64,000 nt of DNA from Haladaptatus salinisoli (GTDB lineage Archaea > Halobacteriota > Halobacteria > Halobacteriales > Haladaptataceae): NCBI RefSeq assembly GCF_020614375.1, contig NZ_CP085327.1, positions 1,194,823-1,258,822 of the forward strand. The letters run 5' to 3'. The notes beneath the pieces are model-generated. The model did not search any database. It was not told the DNA's origin and saw nothing but the letters and a program-made list of their open reading frames with translations. The position numbers and the translations under genes are program-made. This document shows positions 9,200 through 17,625 of this stretch, piece after piece. The number at the start of each line of letters is the position of its first letter. Within the stretch, counting starts at the first letter, position 1.

Positions 9200-9966
9200 G
9201 CGACGCCCTCCCGCCCGGACTCGTAGCCGCCGAGGTAGGCGCTCTGAACGTCGGGGTCGTCGCGCACGTCGTCCGGCGACCCGTCGGCGATGACGGACCC
9301 CTGATTCAACACGACGATGCGGTCGCTGACGCGCATCACGATGTCCGTGTTGTGCTCGACGAGCAGGACGGCGTGGTCGCTCGCCACGTCCTCGATGAGG
9401 TCGATTATCCCGCCGACGCTCTCCGAGGAGACGCCCGCGTTCGGTTCGTCCAGCAGGAGCACGTCGGGGTCGCCCGCGAGCGCGATGGCGACCTCCAACT
9501 GGCGCAACTCGCCGTGGCTGAGATTCTGCGCCGTCGTCTCCGCGTACCGCGCGAGTTCGACGCGCTCCAGAATCGCGCGGGCCTCCTCGACGTGCGCCTC
9601 GAACGCGCCCGCGTTTCGCCAGAAGTTCGCCGACCCGTCGCCGTGGGCCTGCACCGCGACGCGGACGTTTTCGAGGACGGTGCTCGTCGGAAAGACGTTC
9701 GTTATCTGGTAGGAGCGGTGGAGACCGAGACCGGCGGTTTCGTGCGGCGGCGTCGCCGTCACGTCGCGCCACTCGCCGCCGGTTCGAAGCTCGATGGTTC
9801 CCTCCGTCGGGGAGAGCACGCCGGTCAGGAGGTTGAAGAACGTCGTCTTTCCCGCGCCGTTCAGACCGATGAGCGAACAGAGTTCGTCCTCGCCGAGCGA
9901 AAAATCGACGTCGTCGACGGCGACCAGTCCGCCGAATCGTTTCGTTAGCCCCGTGGTTCGGAGCAT
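9196..9966 (-). CDS. livG: branched-chain-type ABC transporter ATPase LivG
   Basis: 256 residues from ATG 9966, one base after the stop of the binding-protein gene. Motifs: Walker A GLNGAGKTTFFN, LivG-type HRSYQITNVFPTSTVLENV, signature LSHGELRQLEVAIAL (LSHGE rather than the common LSYGQ), Walker B VLLLDEPNAGVS, and LLVEHN. A subunit of the same importer as LivF, H and M. Confidence 0.93.
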   Translation of the reverse strand: MLRTTGLTKRFGGLVAVDDVDFSLGEDELCSLIGLNGAGKTTFFNLLTGVLSPTEGTIELRTGGEWRDVTATPPHETAGLGLHRSYQITNVFPTSTVLENVRVAVQAHGDGSANFWRNAGAFEAHVEEARAILERVELARYAETTAQNLSHGELRQLEVAIALAGDPDVLLLDEPNAGVSSESVGGIIDLIEDVASDHAVLLVEHNTDIVMRVSDRIVVLNQGSVIADGSPDDVRDDPDVQSAYLGGYESGREGVA

Positions 9967-9967
9967 G

Positions 9968-11374
9968 CTAGAGCGAGCACGACATCCCGTCGGTTCCCTT
10001 CGGAATCGTCGCCTGTTTGCCCTCGATGGTGGCGAGGGGTTCGCCGGGCATGACGGCGGCGTTCCAGTTGTCCGACCACTCGTCGGTCGTCGGGATGGGG
10101 GTGGCGACGGTCATCGACGACCGAGCCTGGTTGTTGTACCGCTGGAAGACGTAGCCGCCCTCGCCCTTCGGGGTGTCCCTGACGGTCATGCCGCGCATCG
10201 CTTCGGCGACGTCGGTTCCCTTCGTGGAACCGCTCTCTCGGACGCCCTGGACGATGGCCGACGCCGCCGTGAACGTCCCCGAGGTGAACAGGTCGGGGAC
10301 GACGCCGTAGGCCTTCGTGTAGTCGTCCACGAACTTCGAGTTGATCTCGTTGTCGTACTGGTTCCAGTGGTATCGGGTCGTGAACGGGCCGAGTTTGGCC
10401 GAGCGTATCTTCTCCTTCGTGAGCGGTTTCCCGAGCACCTTCTCCATCGTCTGGCCGACGATCCGGTTCGTTATCTGGGTGGCGAAGCCGCCGAAGACGC
10501 GGAAGTCGTAGTCGCCGGAAAGGAACTCGGTGAAGAGGTTCGGGAGCGTGGCGACGGTGAATCCGCCGACGATACCCTGTGCGCCCGCCTGTTGGGCGTT
10601 GTCGAGCAGCCCCTTCCACTCGGGGTGACCCTGCGGGACGAACTTCTTCCCGACTATCTCCACGCCCTCGTCTTCGAGGACCTGTTCGTAGTTGTTGACG
10701 ACGGCCTTGCCGAAACTGTAGTCCGCCCCGAACAGGTACACCTTCTTCACGTCCGTCCGCTTCGCGACGTACTTCCCGCCGCTCCGGGCGTCCATCGCGG
10801 TGTTCTCGCTCGCCCTGAAGACGAGTTCGCCGCACGTCTCGCCGTTCGCGGTGATGTCGGCGGACGCCGCCGGCCCCGCGACGTAGGGGACGCCCGCCGT
10901 CTTCGCCACCGTGTTGATGACGCGGGTCGCCGCCGAGGACGACGCGCAGCCGAAGAGGACGTCCACGTTCTGATCCTTCACGAGGTTCGTCGCCAGTTGC
11001 TGGGCCTTCTGGGCCGAAAAGCCGGTGTCGCGGACGTACAGTTCGAAGTCCACGTCGCCGACCGAGACGGTCGTCTTCCCGCTCTTCACGCCCGTCTTCG
11101 GCGTCGCGTTCGCCTTGTACGCGAGGCCGGAGAGGAACCCCCAGAGGCTCTGTTGTCCGTAGTACTTCAGGTCGCCGGAGATGGGCTGTAAGACGCCGAC
11201 CTTGACCGCGCCGGAGACGTTCTTCGTCGTCGTCCGATTCGTCATACCGCCGGTTCCTCCGTTGGTTGTCGTGTCGTCGCCATCGTTGTTTCCGGTACAC
11301 CCTGCTAGTCCGGCCACCCCGATAGTACCCGCCGAAACGAGCACGTCCCGCCGCCGGAGTCCATGGTTTGCCAT
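9968..11374 (-). CDS. livJ: substrate-binding lipoprotein of the Liv-type ABC transporter
   Basis: 468 residues from ATG 11374, the first gene of the operon. The N-terminus has a Tat motif (LRRRDVLVSAG) followed by a lipobox AGLAGC, then a Thr/Gly-rich linker, so it is an exported Tat lipoprotein. The mature part is a type I periplasmic-binding fold of the LivJ/Leu-Ile-Val family (VKVGVLQPISGDLKYYGQQ, FGADYSFGK, TSGTFTAASAIVQGV). The ligand cannot be read. The neighbouring acyl-CoA genes suggest a short organic acid or urea/amide-type substrate as plausibly as an amino acid. Confidence 0.9.
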   Translation of the reverse strand: MANHGLRRRDVLVSAGTIGVAGLAGCTGNNDGDDTTTNGGTGGMTNRTTTKNVSGAVKVGVLQPISGDLKYYGQQSLWGFLSGLAYKANATPKTGVKSGKTTVSVGDVDFELYVRDTGFSAQKAQQLATNLVKDQNVDVLFGCASSSAATRVINTVAKTAGVPYVAGPAASADITANGETCGELVFRASENTAMDARSGGKYVAKRTDVKKVYLFGADYSFGKAVVNNYEQVLEDEGVEIVGKKFVPQGHPEWKGLLDNAQQAGAQGIVGGFTVATLPNLFTEFLSGDYDFRVFGGFATQITNRIVGQTMEKVLGKPLTKEKIRSAKLGPFTTRYHWNQYDNEINSKFVDDYTKAYGVVPDLFTSGTFTAASAIVQGVRESGSTKGTDVAEAMRGMTVRDTPKGEGGYVFQRYNNQARSSMTVATPIPTTDEWSDNWNAAVMPGEPLATIEGKQATIPKGTDGMSCSL

Positions 11375-11412
11375 GACGTGTGTAATCGGTACCAGAAACG
11401 GCAAATACTGCT

Positions 11413-11428
11413 GGGTTAACATGTGAAC
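11413..11428. promoter_or_regulatory. dyad operator 1 upstream of the liv operon
   Basis: GTTAACATGTGAAC (11415-11428) is a 14-bp dyad matching its own reverse complement at 12 of 14 positions. It lies just upstream of an AT-rich element (11401-11409) about 30 nt before the livJ start. Its reverse complement recurs at 15524-15537 with one change, and a degenerate copy lies 32 bp away at 11447-11460. Confidence 0.55.
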
Positions 11429-11446
11429 GGACGCCGCGACCCCGCG

Positions 11447-11460
11447 GTTCACATATCAAC
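11447..11460. promoter_or_regulatory. dyad operator 2 upstream of the 3-hydroxybutyrate-dehydrogenase-like gene
   Basis: GTTCACATATCAAC differs from the other sites' GTTCACATGTTAAC at two positions. Its centre is 32 bp, three helical turns, from operator 1, so a dimer pair on one DNA face could control both divergent promoters. It ends 37 nt before GTG 11498. Confidence 0.45.
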
Positions 11461-11497
11461 CCGCCAATTTTCCACCGTTCCGGCCGCCTACGAGAAC

Positions 11498-12349
11498 GTG
11501 ACAGACGACCGCGTAACACCGCCCGACTTCGACCCCGAGGAGGTACTGCACCCCGACGACGACCGCTTCGACCCGGAGAACGTCGCCATCGTGACGGGCG
11601 CGGCGTCCGGCATCGGGCGGGCGACCGCGCTCGCGCTCGCCGCGAACGACCTCACGGTCCTCGGCTGCGACGTGGACGACGACGGACTCGACGCGACGGT
11701 CGCCCGGGCCGACGAACTGGGTCTCGCGGGGCGCGTCGAGACGGTCGCCGCGAATCTCACCGAGTCGGCGCACGTCGACCGAGTCGTCGCCCGCGCGGCG
11801 GACGCGGGGGCGGTGACGTTCCTCGCCAACGTCGCCGGACTGCAACACATCGACCCCATCGACGAGTTTCCGACCGAGCGGTTCGACCTGCTCCACGACG
11901 TGATGGTGCGCGCGCCGTTTCTGCTGGCGAAAGCCTGCCTCCCGCACATGCGCGCGAGCGACGGCGGGTGCATCGGCAACATGGCCTCGGTGCACGGCCG
12001 CTACGTCACCGCCGACAAGGTCGCCTACAACGTCTCGAAGTTCGGGATTCGCGGCCTCACCCAGTCCATCGCGGCCGAGGGGGAGGGCGCGGTTCGCGCG
12101 TTCTCGGTCAGCACCGGGTACGTGAAGACGCCGCTCGTGACCGAGCAGATTCCGGACACCGCCGAGCAGCGCGGCATCTCCGTGGACGAAGTCGTCGAAG
12201 ACGTGATGCTCGGTCAGTCGCGCACGAAGGAGATGATGACGCCGCTGGACGTGGCGAACCTGTTCGTCTTCGGCTTCTCGAAGCACGCCCGGCACCTGAA
12301 CGGCGGCGACCTGCTGTTCGACGGCGGGATGACGCTGACCTATGGCTGA
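11498..12349 (+). CDS. SDR oxidoreductase, 3-hydroxybutyrate dehydrogenase-like
   Basis: 283 residues from GTG 11498; the frame is open further upstream, but that stretch overlaps the operator pair. SDR motifs: TGAASGIGRA (NAD-binding), NVAGLQHIDPIDEFP, catalytic Ser in NMASVHG, YNVSK catalytic Tyr/Lys, and a STGYVKTPLVTEQIPD loop. The QHIDPIDEFP and GYVKTPLV-EQIPD stretches are the hallmark of D-3-hydroxybutyrate dehydrogenases, which interconvert 3-hydroxybutyrate and acetoacetate with NAD. The gene is divergent from the Liv operon and converges, with a 1-nt gap, on the HTH_10 gene. Confidence 0.82.
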   Translation: MTDDRVTPPDFDPEEVLHPDDDRFDPENVAIVTGAASGIGRATALALAANDLTVLGCDVDDDGLDATVARADELGLAGRVETVAANLTESAHVDRVVARAADAGAVTFLANVAGLQHIDPIDEFPTERFDLLHDVMVRAPFLLAKACLPHMRASDGGCIGNMASVHGRYVTADKVAYNVSKFGIRGLTQSIAAEGEGAVRAFSVSTGYVKTPLVTEQIPDTAEQRGISVDEVVEDVMLGQSRTKEMMTPLDVANLFVFGFSKHARHLNGGDLLFDGGMTLTYG

Positions 12350-12350
12350 G

Positions 12351-13052
12351 TCAGTCGAGCAGTTCCAGCGCCTCCACGACGCGCTCTATCATCTTCCGCT
12401 GGCCGCGGCGCAGGTTCTTGGAGACGGCGGGCTTCGAGACGCCGAACTCGTCGGCCAGCGTGCCGAGGGTCGCCGAGCGCGGACTCTGGAAGTAGCCGTC
12501 CTTGACGGCGTGTTCCAGCGTTTCGCGCTCCACGTCCGAGAGGTCGCGGCAGCCCTCGATGAGCGCCATCGCGGCGCCCGCGTTCTGCACGAAGTTCCGG
12601 AGGTCCGGCAGGTCGGGGTTCTCCCGCGAGACGACGTCGAACTCGTTCTTCCACTCGAGTTGGGAGAGGGCGTCGTCGGCGACGTCCTCGTGGTCGAACC
12701 CGACGTGCCAGAGTTCGCGGCCGCCCTCGATGTAGAACGGTCCAGTGATGTAGCCGTCGTGGTCGCGGATGGCTCGCATCGCCTCCGTCTGGCCGATGGT
12801 CGTCCGGATGTGCGCGACGTTGTCCCGCTTCGAGAGCAGGGTGCAATCGCGCATGTTGTCGTGGTCGCGGAGCGCCCGCAACCCCTGTTCGAGTTCGTTC
12901 CGGTCGTCGCCCTCCACGACGAGACGAGTCTCCAGCGTCTCGGCCGCCCGGTCGAAGTCCCAGTGAACCGCCGAGTACGCCACCTCGTAGTCGTCCGACG
13001 TATCGATGAACGGGCAGTCGTACTGCTCCATGTCCATCGTGATATCTATCAT
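12351..13052 (-). CDS. HTH_10 (Bat-type) helix-turn-helix regulator
   Basis: 233 residues. The C-terminus (VERETLEHAVKDGYFQSPR, then LADEFGVSKPAVSKNLRRGQ) is the HTH_10 winged-helix/HTH domain of bacterio-opsin-activator-like proteins. The N-terminal about 160 residues are a ligand-binding-like region different from the two Bat-like paralogs at 16042 and 16895. Its position between the SDR and acyl-CoA-synthetase genes makes it the best local candidate to bind the GTTCACATGTTAAC dyads; this is inference only. Confidence 0.85.
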   Translation of the reverse strand: MIDITMDMEQYDCPFIDTSDDYEVAYSAVHWDFDRAAETLETRLVVEGDDRNELEQGLRALRDHDNMRDCTLLSKRDNVAHIRTTIGQTEAMRAIRDHDGYITGPFYIEGGRELWHVGFDHEDVADDALSQLEWKNEFDVVSRENPDLPDLRNFVQNAGAAMALIEGCRDLSDVERETLEHAVKDGYFQSPRSATLGTLADEFGVSKPAVSKNLRRGQRKMIERVVEALELLD

Positions 13053-13109
13053 GCTCGTTATCCTTGCTAGCGGTGAACATACGTAAGTCAGGATAAAATA
13101 CTTTCCCTC

Positions 13110-14690
13110 CTACTCACCGAACGTAGATTTTACCGCCTCGCGGTCGATCTTCGACGGACCGCTCGTCGGCATCTCGTCCACGAACGCGAGGCGTCGAGGG
13201 CGCTTGAACCGGGCGAGTCGCCCGTCGAGGAAGGATTCGAGTTCCGGGAGCGTGAGCGACTCGTCGCCTTCCACCACCGCCTTGCCGACGTGCCCCCACT
13301 TCTCGTCGGGGACGCCGACGACGACGACCTCCTCGACTTTCGGGTGGTCGGCGACGGCGTCCTCAACCTCGGCGGGGTAGACGTTCTCGCCGCCGCTGAC
13401 GAACAGGTTCTTCTTGCGCCCCTCGATGTAGAGGTAGCCGTCGTCGTCAACGCGCGCCAAATCGCCCGTCGAAACCCAGTTCCCGAACGTCTCCTCGCTC
13501 TCGTCCGGACTCCGCCAGTACCGGTCGGCGGCGTGCGGCGAGGCCAGTTCGAGTTCGCCGACGTCGCCCGGCGGGAGGGGGTCGCCCGAGTCGTCGACGA
13601 CCCGGGCGTCCACGTGCATCGCGGGAACGCCGACGCTATCGGCTTTCTCCCGGGGCCAGCCGTCCGGCATGGTGAAGTTGTTCGGCCCGCACTCGGTGAG
13701 ACCGTACCCCTGCGAGAGGTCGACGCCGCGCTCCCACCACGCTTCCATGACCGAGCGGCGGCACGGGCCGCCCCCGCTCTTGGCGAATCGCAAGGTCGAG
13801 AGGTCGGCGTCGTCCCAGCGGTCGTGCCGGCACATCATCCGCAGGACGGCGGGCACCGCGACGAGCACGGTGACGCCCTCCGACTCGACGAGGCGGAGCA
13901 CCGATTCGGGGTCGAACTCGCGGGCGACGATCACCCGCGCGCCGAGGTGGAAGAGCGGAACCGTGAGGACGTTCCAGCCGCCGGTGTGAAACATCGGGAA
14001 CACCATGGGCGTCGCGTCCTCGGGGCGCAGACCCCACGCGGTGATGGTGTTGAACGAGTTCCACAGTATCGAGCCGTGCGTGACGACCGTCTCCTTCGGC
14101 ACACCCGTCGAACCCCCGGTGTGGAGAAGGAGGTGCGGGTCGGCCATCGACGCGGCCGCCGTCTCGACGGGCGAGTCGTCGGCCGGGAGCGCGTCGTCCC
14201 ACGACGGCCACTCGGCGCGGTCTTCCGCCGCGCCGTCCTCCCCCGCGCCGCTCGTCCCGCCGGTCGAGAGCGAGTACACCGAACAGTCGAACTCGCGCGA
14301 GTCGTGCGAGAGCGCCGCGGCCGCCAGGTCGGCGAACGGTTCCTCGACGACGAGCGAGGCGGGGTCGACCTCGTTCAGCAACTCGACCAGTTCGGGGGCG
14401 GCGAGGCGGTGCGAGAGCGGCGCGAGCACGCCGCCCGTCTTCCCCGCGGCGAAGAACAGGTCGACCAACTCCGGGCGGTTGCGCGAGACCGCGGCGACCC
14501 GCCCGCCGTCGCGGACGCCCTCGTCGCGGAGCAGGCGGGCGGCGCGGTTCGCGCGCCGGTCGAGTTCGCGGTAGGTGTATCGCTCGCCCGTCGTCGCGTC
14601 GACGAGGCCGACCCGCTCGGGGGAGAGTCGGGCGCGCCTCTCGCTCCACGCGCCGACCCAGTCGTACGGTCGCCCGGGGTGCTCAGGCAT
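13110..14690 (-). CDS. AMP-dependent acyl-CoA synthetase
   Basis: 526 residues. Adenylate-forming motifs are complete: phosphate loop HTGGSTGVPKE near residue 198, YGLTECGP, VSTGDLARVDDDGYLYIEGR, and the catalytic Lys in PTSGPSKIDREA at the C-terminus. It activates a carboxylate to acyl-AMP and then acyl-CoA. The ATG at 14690 overlaps the upstream hydrolase gene by 8 nt, so the two are co-transcribed. Chain-length preference cannot be inferred. Confidence 0.9.
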   Translation of the reverse strand: MPEHPGRPYDWVGAWSERRARLSPERVGLVDATTGERYTYRELDRRANRAARLLRDEGVRDGGRVAAVSRNRPELVDLFFAAGKTGGVLAPLSHRLAAPELVELLNEVDPASLVVEEPFADLAAAALSHDSREFDCSVYSLSTGGTSGAGEDGAAEDRAEWPSWDDALPADDSPVETAAASMADPHLLLHTGGSTGVPKETVVTHGSILWNSFNTITAWGLRPEDATPMVFPMFHTGGWNVLTVPLFHLGARVIVAREFDPESVLRLVESEGVTVLVAVPAVLRMMCRHDRWDDADLSTLRFAKSGGGPCRRSVMEAWWERGVDLSQGYGLTECGPNNFTMPDGWPREKADSVGVPAMHVDARVVDDSGDPLPPGDVGELELASPHAADRYWRSPDESEETFGNWVSTGDLARVDDDGYLYIEGRKKNLFVSGGENVYPAEVEDAVADHPKVEEVVVVGVPDEKWGHVGKAVVEGDESLTLPELESFLDGRLARFKRPRRLAFVDEMPTSGPSKIDREAVKSTFGE

Positions 14691-15486
14691 CGTTCAGGAA
14701 CTCCGCGATTCGGTCGTTGACGGCGTCGGCTCGCTCGATGAAAAAGAGGTGCGAGCCTCCGTCGAACAGTTCGAGTTCGGCGTCGGGCAGTCGGTCGCGG
14801 AGTACGCGGGCGTTCTCGACGGGCAGGACGCGGTCGTCGGTGCCGTGGGCGACCAGCACCGGAACGTCGATTTCGTCCAGTCGGTCGCTCGCGTCGAAGT
14901 TCGCCACGCCCGCCGCCTGCGCTCTCCGGGCGTCGTCCGACGCGTCGCCGGCGAGTCGCCGGTCCACGATGTCGGCGAGCAGGTCGTCGTTCGCCTCGGC
15001 GAACTCGTCGGTGAGGGCCGGGGCCATCTTGTACCGAATCGCCTCGCGCTCGTCGTACCCCTCGGGAACGTCGAACATCCGCGCCCGCGTCTCCGGGGGC
15101 GTCGGCGCGGCGTCGTCGCCGCCCGGCGACGTGCACAACAGCACGAGCGACTTCGCCCGGTCGTACTCGACGGCGTACCGCTGAGCTATCATCCCGCCCA
15201 TGCTCGCCCCGACGACGTGCGCCGAGTCGACGCCGAGGTCGGCGAGGACGCTCTCGAGGTCGTTCGCCATCTCCGCGACGGAGTACGGACCGTCCGGCGC
15301 GTCGGAGTCCCCCGTCCCGCGGTTGTCCCAGACGACGGCGCGGTACTCCGCTTCGAAGCGCGCTCGCTGCCAGCGCCACATCCACCGGCCGTAGCCGAGC
15401 CCTTCGACGAAGACGACCGGGTCGGCGTCCGGCGGCCCGCTCTCCTCGTAGTAGAGCGAGACGCCGCCGTTGTCAGCAAATGGCAT
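14683..15486 (-). CDS. alpha/beta-fold hydrolase
   Basis: 267 residues from ATG 15486; the longer frame adds a non-conserved leader overlapping the operator. Nucleophile elbow GASMGGMI near residue 95, with Asp in AHGTDDRVLP and His in DGGSHLFFIE, make the canonical triad. The oxyanion region is FVEGLGYGRWMW. The closest general resemblance is to enol-lactonase or ester hydrolases. Coupled to the acyl-CoA synthetase, it may release the acid that the synthetase then activates. Confidence 0.85.
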   Translation of the reverse strand: MPFADNGGVSLYYEESGPPDADPVVFVEGLGYGRWMWRWQRARFEAEYRAVVWDNRGTGDSDAPDGPYSVAEMANDLESVLADLGVDSAHVVGASMGGMIAQRYAVEYDRAKSLVLLCTSPGGDDAAPTPPETRARMFDVPEGYDEREAIRYKMAPALTDEFAEANDDLLADIVDRRLAGDASDDARRAQAAGVANFDASDRLDEIDVPVLVAHGTDDRVLPVENARVLRDRLPDAELELFDGGSHLFFIERADAVNDRIAEFLNDA

Positions 15487-15523
15487 GGGTAAAGCGACGC
15501 GAGAGCGCGTAATCAACCCCTTG

Positions 15524-15537
15524 TTTCACATGTTAAC
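15524..15537. promoter_or_regulatory. dyad operator 3 between hydrolase/synthetase operon and maoC
   Basis: TTTCACATGTTAAC differs at one base from the reverse complement of the site at 11415-11428. It sits in the 87-bp region between the divergent starts at 15486 and 15574, next to an AT-rich TTGATTACG element (15508-15516, minus strand). A shared regulator of the two divergent loci is implied. Confidence 0.5.
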
Positions 15538-15573
15538 CCGGCGATTCATCCGGACGAACGCCGTGGTTCGCGT

Positions 15574-15966
15574 ATGCCAATCGCATCCGTCGGCGATTCG
15601 ACAGAGAGCGCGCTCGAAGCGACGCAGGAACGCATCGACCGGTTCGCGGCCCTGACCGGCGACGACAACCCGCTGCACGTCGACGCCGACTACGCGGAAG
15701 ACGGACTCTTCGGCGGGCGCGTGGCGCACGGCGCGCTCACGGCGAGCGTCGTCAGCGCGGCGCTCGTACGCCTCGACGGCGACATCGTCTACCTCTCGCA
15801 GAACCTCTCGTTCGAGAACCCGGTTCGACCCGGCGAGACGGTCACCGCGACCGCCACCGTGGTCGAGGATCTCGGCGACGACAGACTCGGAATCGAGGTC
15901 GACGCGGAGACGGACAGATCGGTGCTCTCCGGGGAGGCGGTCGTTCTCTCGCTTCCGCACGAGTAG
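15574..15966 (+). CDS. MaoC-family (R)-specific enoyl-CoA hydratase
   Basis: 130 residues, one hot-dog domain. The hydratase-2 motif is intact, with catalytic Asp and His in ALTGDDNPLHVDADYA followed by FGGRVAHGALTASVVS. Single-domain members hydrate trans-2-enoyl-CoA to (R)-3-hydroxyacyl-CoA, linking beta-oxidation with polyhydroxyalkanoate metabolism. It shares a divergent promoter with the hydrolase/acyl-CoA synthetase pair. Confidence 0.9.
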   Translation: MPIASVGDSTESALEATQERIDRFAALTGDDNPLHVDADYAEDGLFGGRVAHGALTASVVSAALVRLDGDIVYLSQNLSFENPVRPGETVTATATVVEDLGDDRLGIEVDAETDRSVLSGEAVVLSLPHE

Positions 15967-16041
15967 CGACGCGTTCGTCTCGGCTGGGCGCGATGAAGCG
16001 GCAAGAACTGATAAAGAGTTCCAGACGGAATCGAGGGGTGT

Positions 16042-16710
16042 ATGGCCGTCATCGGAGATTTCACCGTTCCGGCGGAGTCGTTCGCGCTCGACGCGGCGTT
16101 GGCCGACGCGCCGGATATGATAGTCCGGGCCGACCGCCTCGCCTCGCACAGCACCGAGGGCGTGCTCCCGTTTCTCTGGGCGACGAAGGGCGACTTCGAG
16201 ACCTTCCGAGAAGCGTTGCGGAACGATTCGACGGTTAAGAGCGCGACCGTCGCCGCGGAGCGAAGCGGGAGCGTCCTGTACCAACTCAAGTGGAATCAGA
16301 ACTTCGTCGACCTCATCAACGAGATGATAGACCAGCACGCGGCCATCGTCGAGGCCGACGCCCGCGCCGGAAGCTGGCGTCTGAAACTGCGGTTCACGGA
16401 GGAGGGGGAGGTTTCGTCGTTCCAGCGACACTTCTCTGATACGGGCGTCACGTTCGAGGTTAACCAGTTGTACCGCCCGGACGCGCCGCGACAGCGGGAG
16501 TACGACCTCACTCCGGAGCAGCGCGATACGCTGGTGACGGCGCTCGACAAGGGGTACTTCGAGATACCGCGCGACATCTCGATCGAGGAACTGGCCGACG
16601 AGTTCGGCATCTCGGCGAACGCCATCTCCCAGCGGATACGTCGGGGCTCCGCCAACCTCGTTCGGAACACGCTGACGATCACCGCGGACCGAGAGCGCGA
16701 CGAGGAGTGA
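16042..16710 (+). CDS. Bat-like HTH_10 regulator, copy A
   Basis: 222 residues. An N-terminal bacterio-opsin-activator-type sensory domain (residues about 1-150, ending FEVNQLYRP) precedes HTH_10 (LTPEQRDTLVTALDKGYFEIPR, then ADEFGISANAISQRIRRG). Its architecture and motifs match the next gene, so the two look like a tandem duplication that has diverged. Transcription regulators of this kind typically control neighbouring or membrane-energy genes; no target is visible here. Confidence 0.87.
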   Translation: MAVIGDFTVPAESFALDAALADAPDMIVRADRLASHSTEGVLPFLWATKGDFETFREALRNDSTVKSATVAAERSGSVLYQLKWNQNFVDLINEMIDQHAAIVEADARAGSWRLKLRFTEEGEVSSFQRHFSDTGVTFEVNQLYRPDAPRQREYDLTPEQRDTLVTALDKGYFEIPRDISIEELADEFGISANAISQRIRRGSANLVRNTLTITADRERDEE

Positions 16711-16776
16711 ACCGTCTCGGGACCGACCCGCCTGTCCCTCGTCCCGCCGCCCGCCAGTTCGGTACGGTACCGCCTA

Positions 16777-16785
16777 CTTATAAAA
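16777..16785 (+). promoter_or_regulatory. TATA box of the second Bat-like regulator
   Basis: CTTATAAAA stands out in the 184-bp gap after copy A and shows the second regulator has its own promoter. Transcription from it would leave a leader of roughly 80-90 nt before ATG 16895. Confidence 0.55.
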
Positions 16786-16894
16786 GACGTTAATTGTGCG
16801 CCCGCGGCCTCTTGCGCGGACGGTGAGCAAGAACGGACGTGGAAAGCGCCTTACGAGAACCGCACGCGAACGCCGATGTCGTTCACTGCCGATC

Positions 16895-17587
16895 ATGACG
16901 GAAACGCGGGATAACGGGACCGTCGTCGAAGCCGAGATTCCCATCGACGAGTTCGCACTCGGCGAGACGCTGTCGGCCCTCGACGGCGTTCGGTGCGAGG
17001 TCGAACGCGTCGTCGCCCACGACGACGGTCAGGTGATGCCGTTCGTGTGGATGAGCAGCGCCGACGCCGACCGCGCGAGAATCGAAACGCTCCTCAGCGA
17101 CGACCCGAGCGTCAGCGAGACGGAGTTGCTGATAGACCTCTCCGACCGCTGGCTCTACCGGATGCAGTGGGTCGGACAGATCGAGACGCTCGTCGGTATC
17201 CTCACGAAAGAGAGCGCGATTCTCGCCGTGACGGGCAGCGAGGAGGGGTGGAGCCTCCGAACCCTGTTTCCCGACCGCCAGACGCTATCGAGAACCTACG
17301 AGCGGTTCAAGGAGAACGGACTGACGCTGGAGATTCGGAACATCTATCGGCTCGAAGACGGGCAGCAGGGGCGCTTGGAGCTGACGGACGAACAGCAGGA
17401 GGCGCTCATACTCGCGTACGAACGCGGCTACTACGATATTCCGCGAGAGACGACCGCCGCCGCTCTCGCCGACGAGTTGGGCATCACCCACCAGGCGCTC
17501 TCGGAACGGCTACGGCGGGGCCACGAAAATCTCGTCGGAACCGCGCTCGTCAACGAGAGCGGCGTCGGTGAGTTGGTCAGAAAATAG
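16895..17587 (+). CDS. Bat-like HTH_10 regulator, copy B
   Basis: 230 residues from ATG 16895. The frame extends upstream to a GTG at 16796, but that extension is Arg-rich and unlike the family. It has an N-terminal Bat-type domain, then HTH_10 (LTDEQQEALILAYERGYYDIPR, then ADELGITHQALSERLRRG). It is a paralog of the gene at 16042, with identical layout. Confidence 0.87.
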   Translation: MTETRDNGTVVEAEIPIDEFALGETLSALDGVRCEVERVVAHDDGQVMPFVWMSSADADRARIETLLSDDPSVSETELLIDLSDRWLYRMQWVGQIETLVGILTKESAILAVTGSEEGWSLRTLFPDRQTLSRTYERFKENGLTLEIRNIYRLEDGQQGRLELTDEQQEALILAYERGYYDIPRETTAAALADELGITHQALSERLRRGHENLVGTALVNESGVGELVRK

Positions 17588-17625
17588 CGCCCCTCGGACG
17601 GCGTCGACCCGTCGACGGAATCGGA

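Noticed and set aside
16796..16894. N-terminal extension of the second Bat-like regulator from GTG 16796
   Set aside because: Arg-rich, unlike the paralog, and begins only about 11 nt after the TATA box; ATG 16895 aligns with the copy at 16042.
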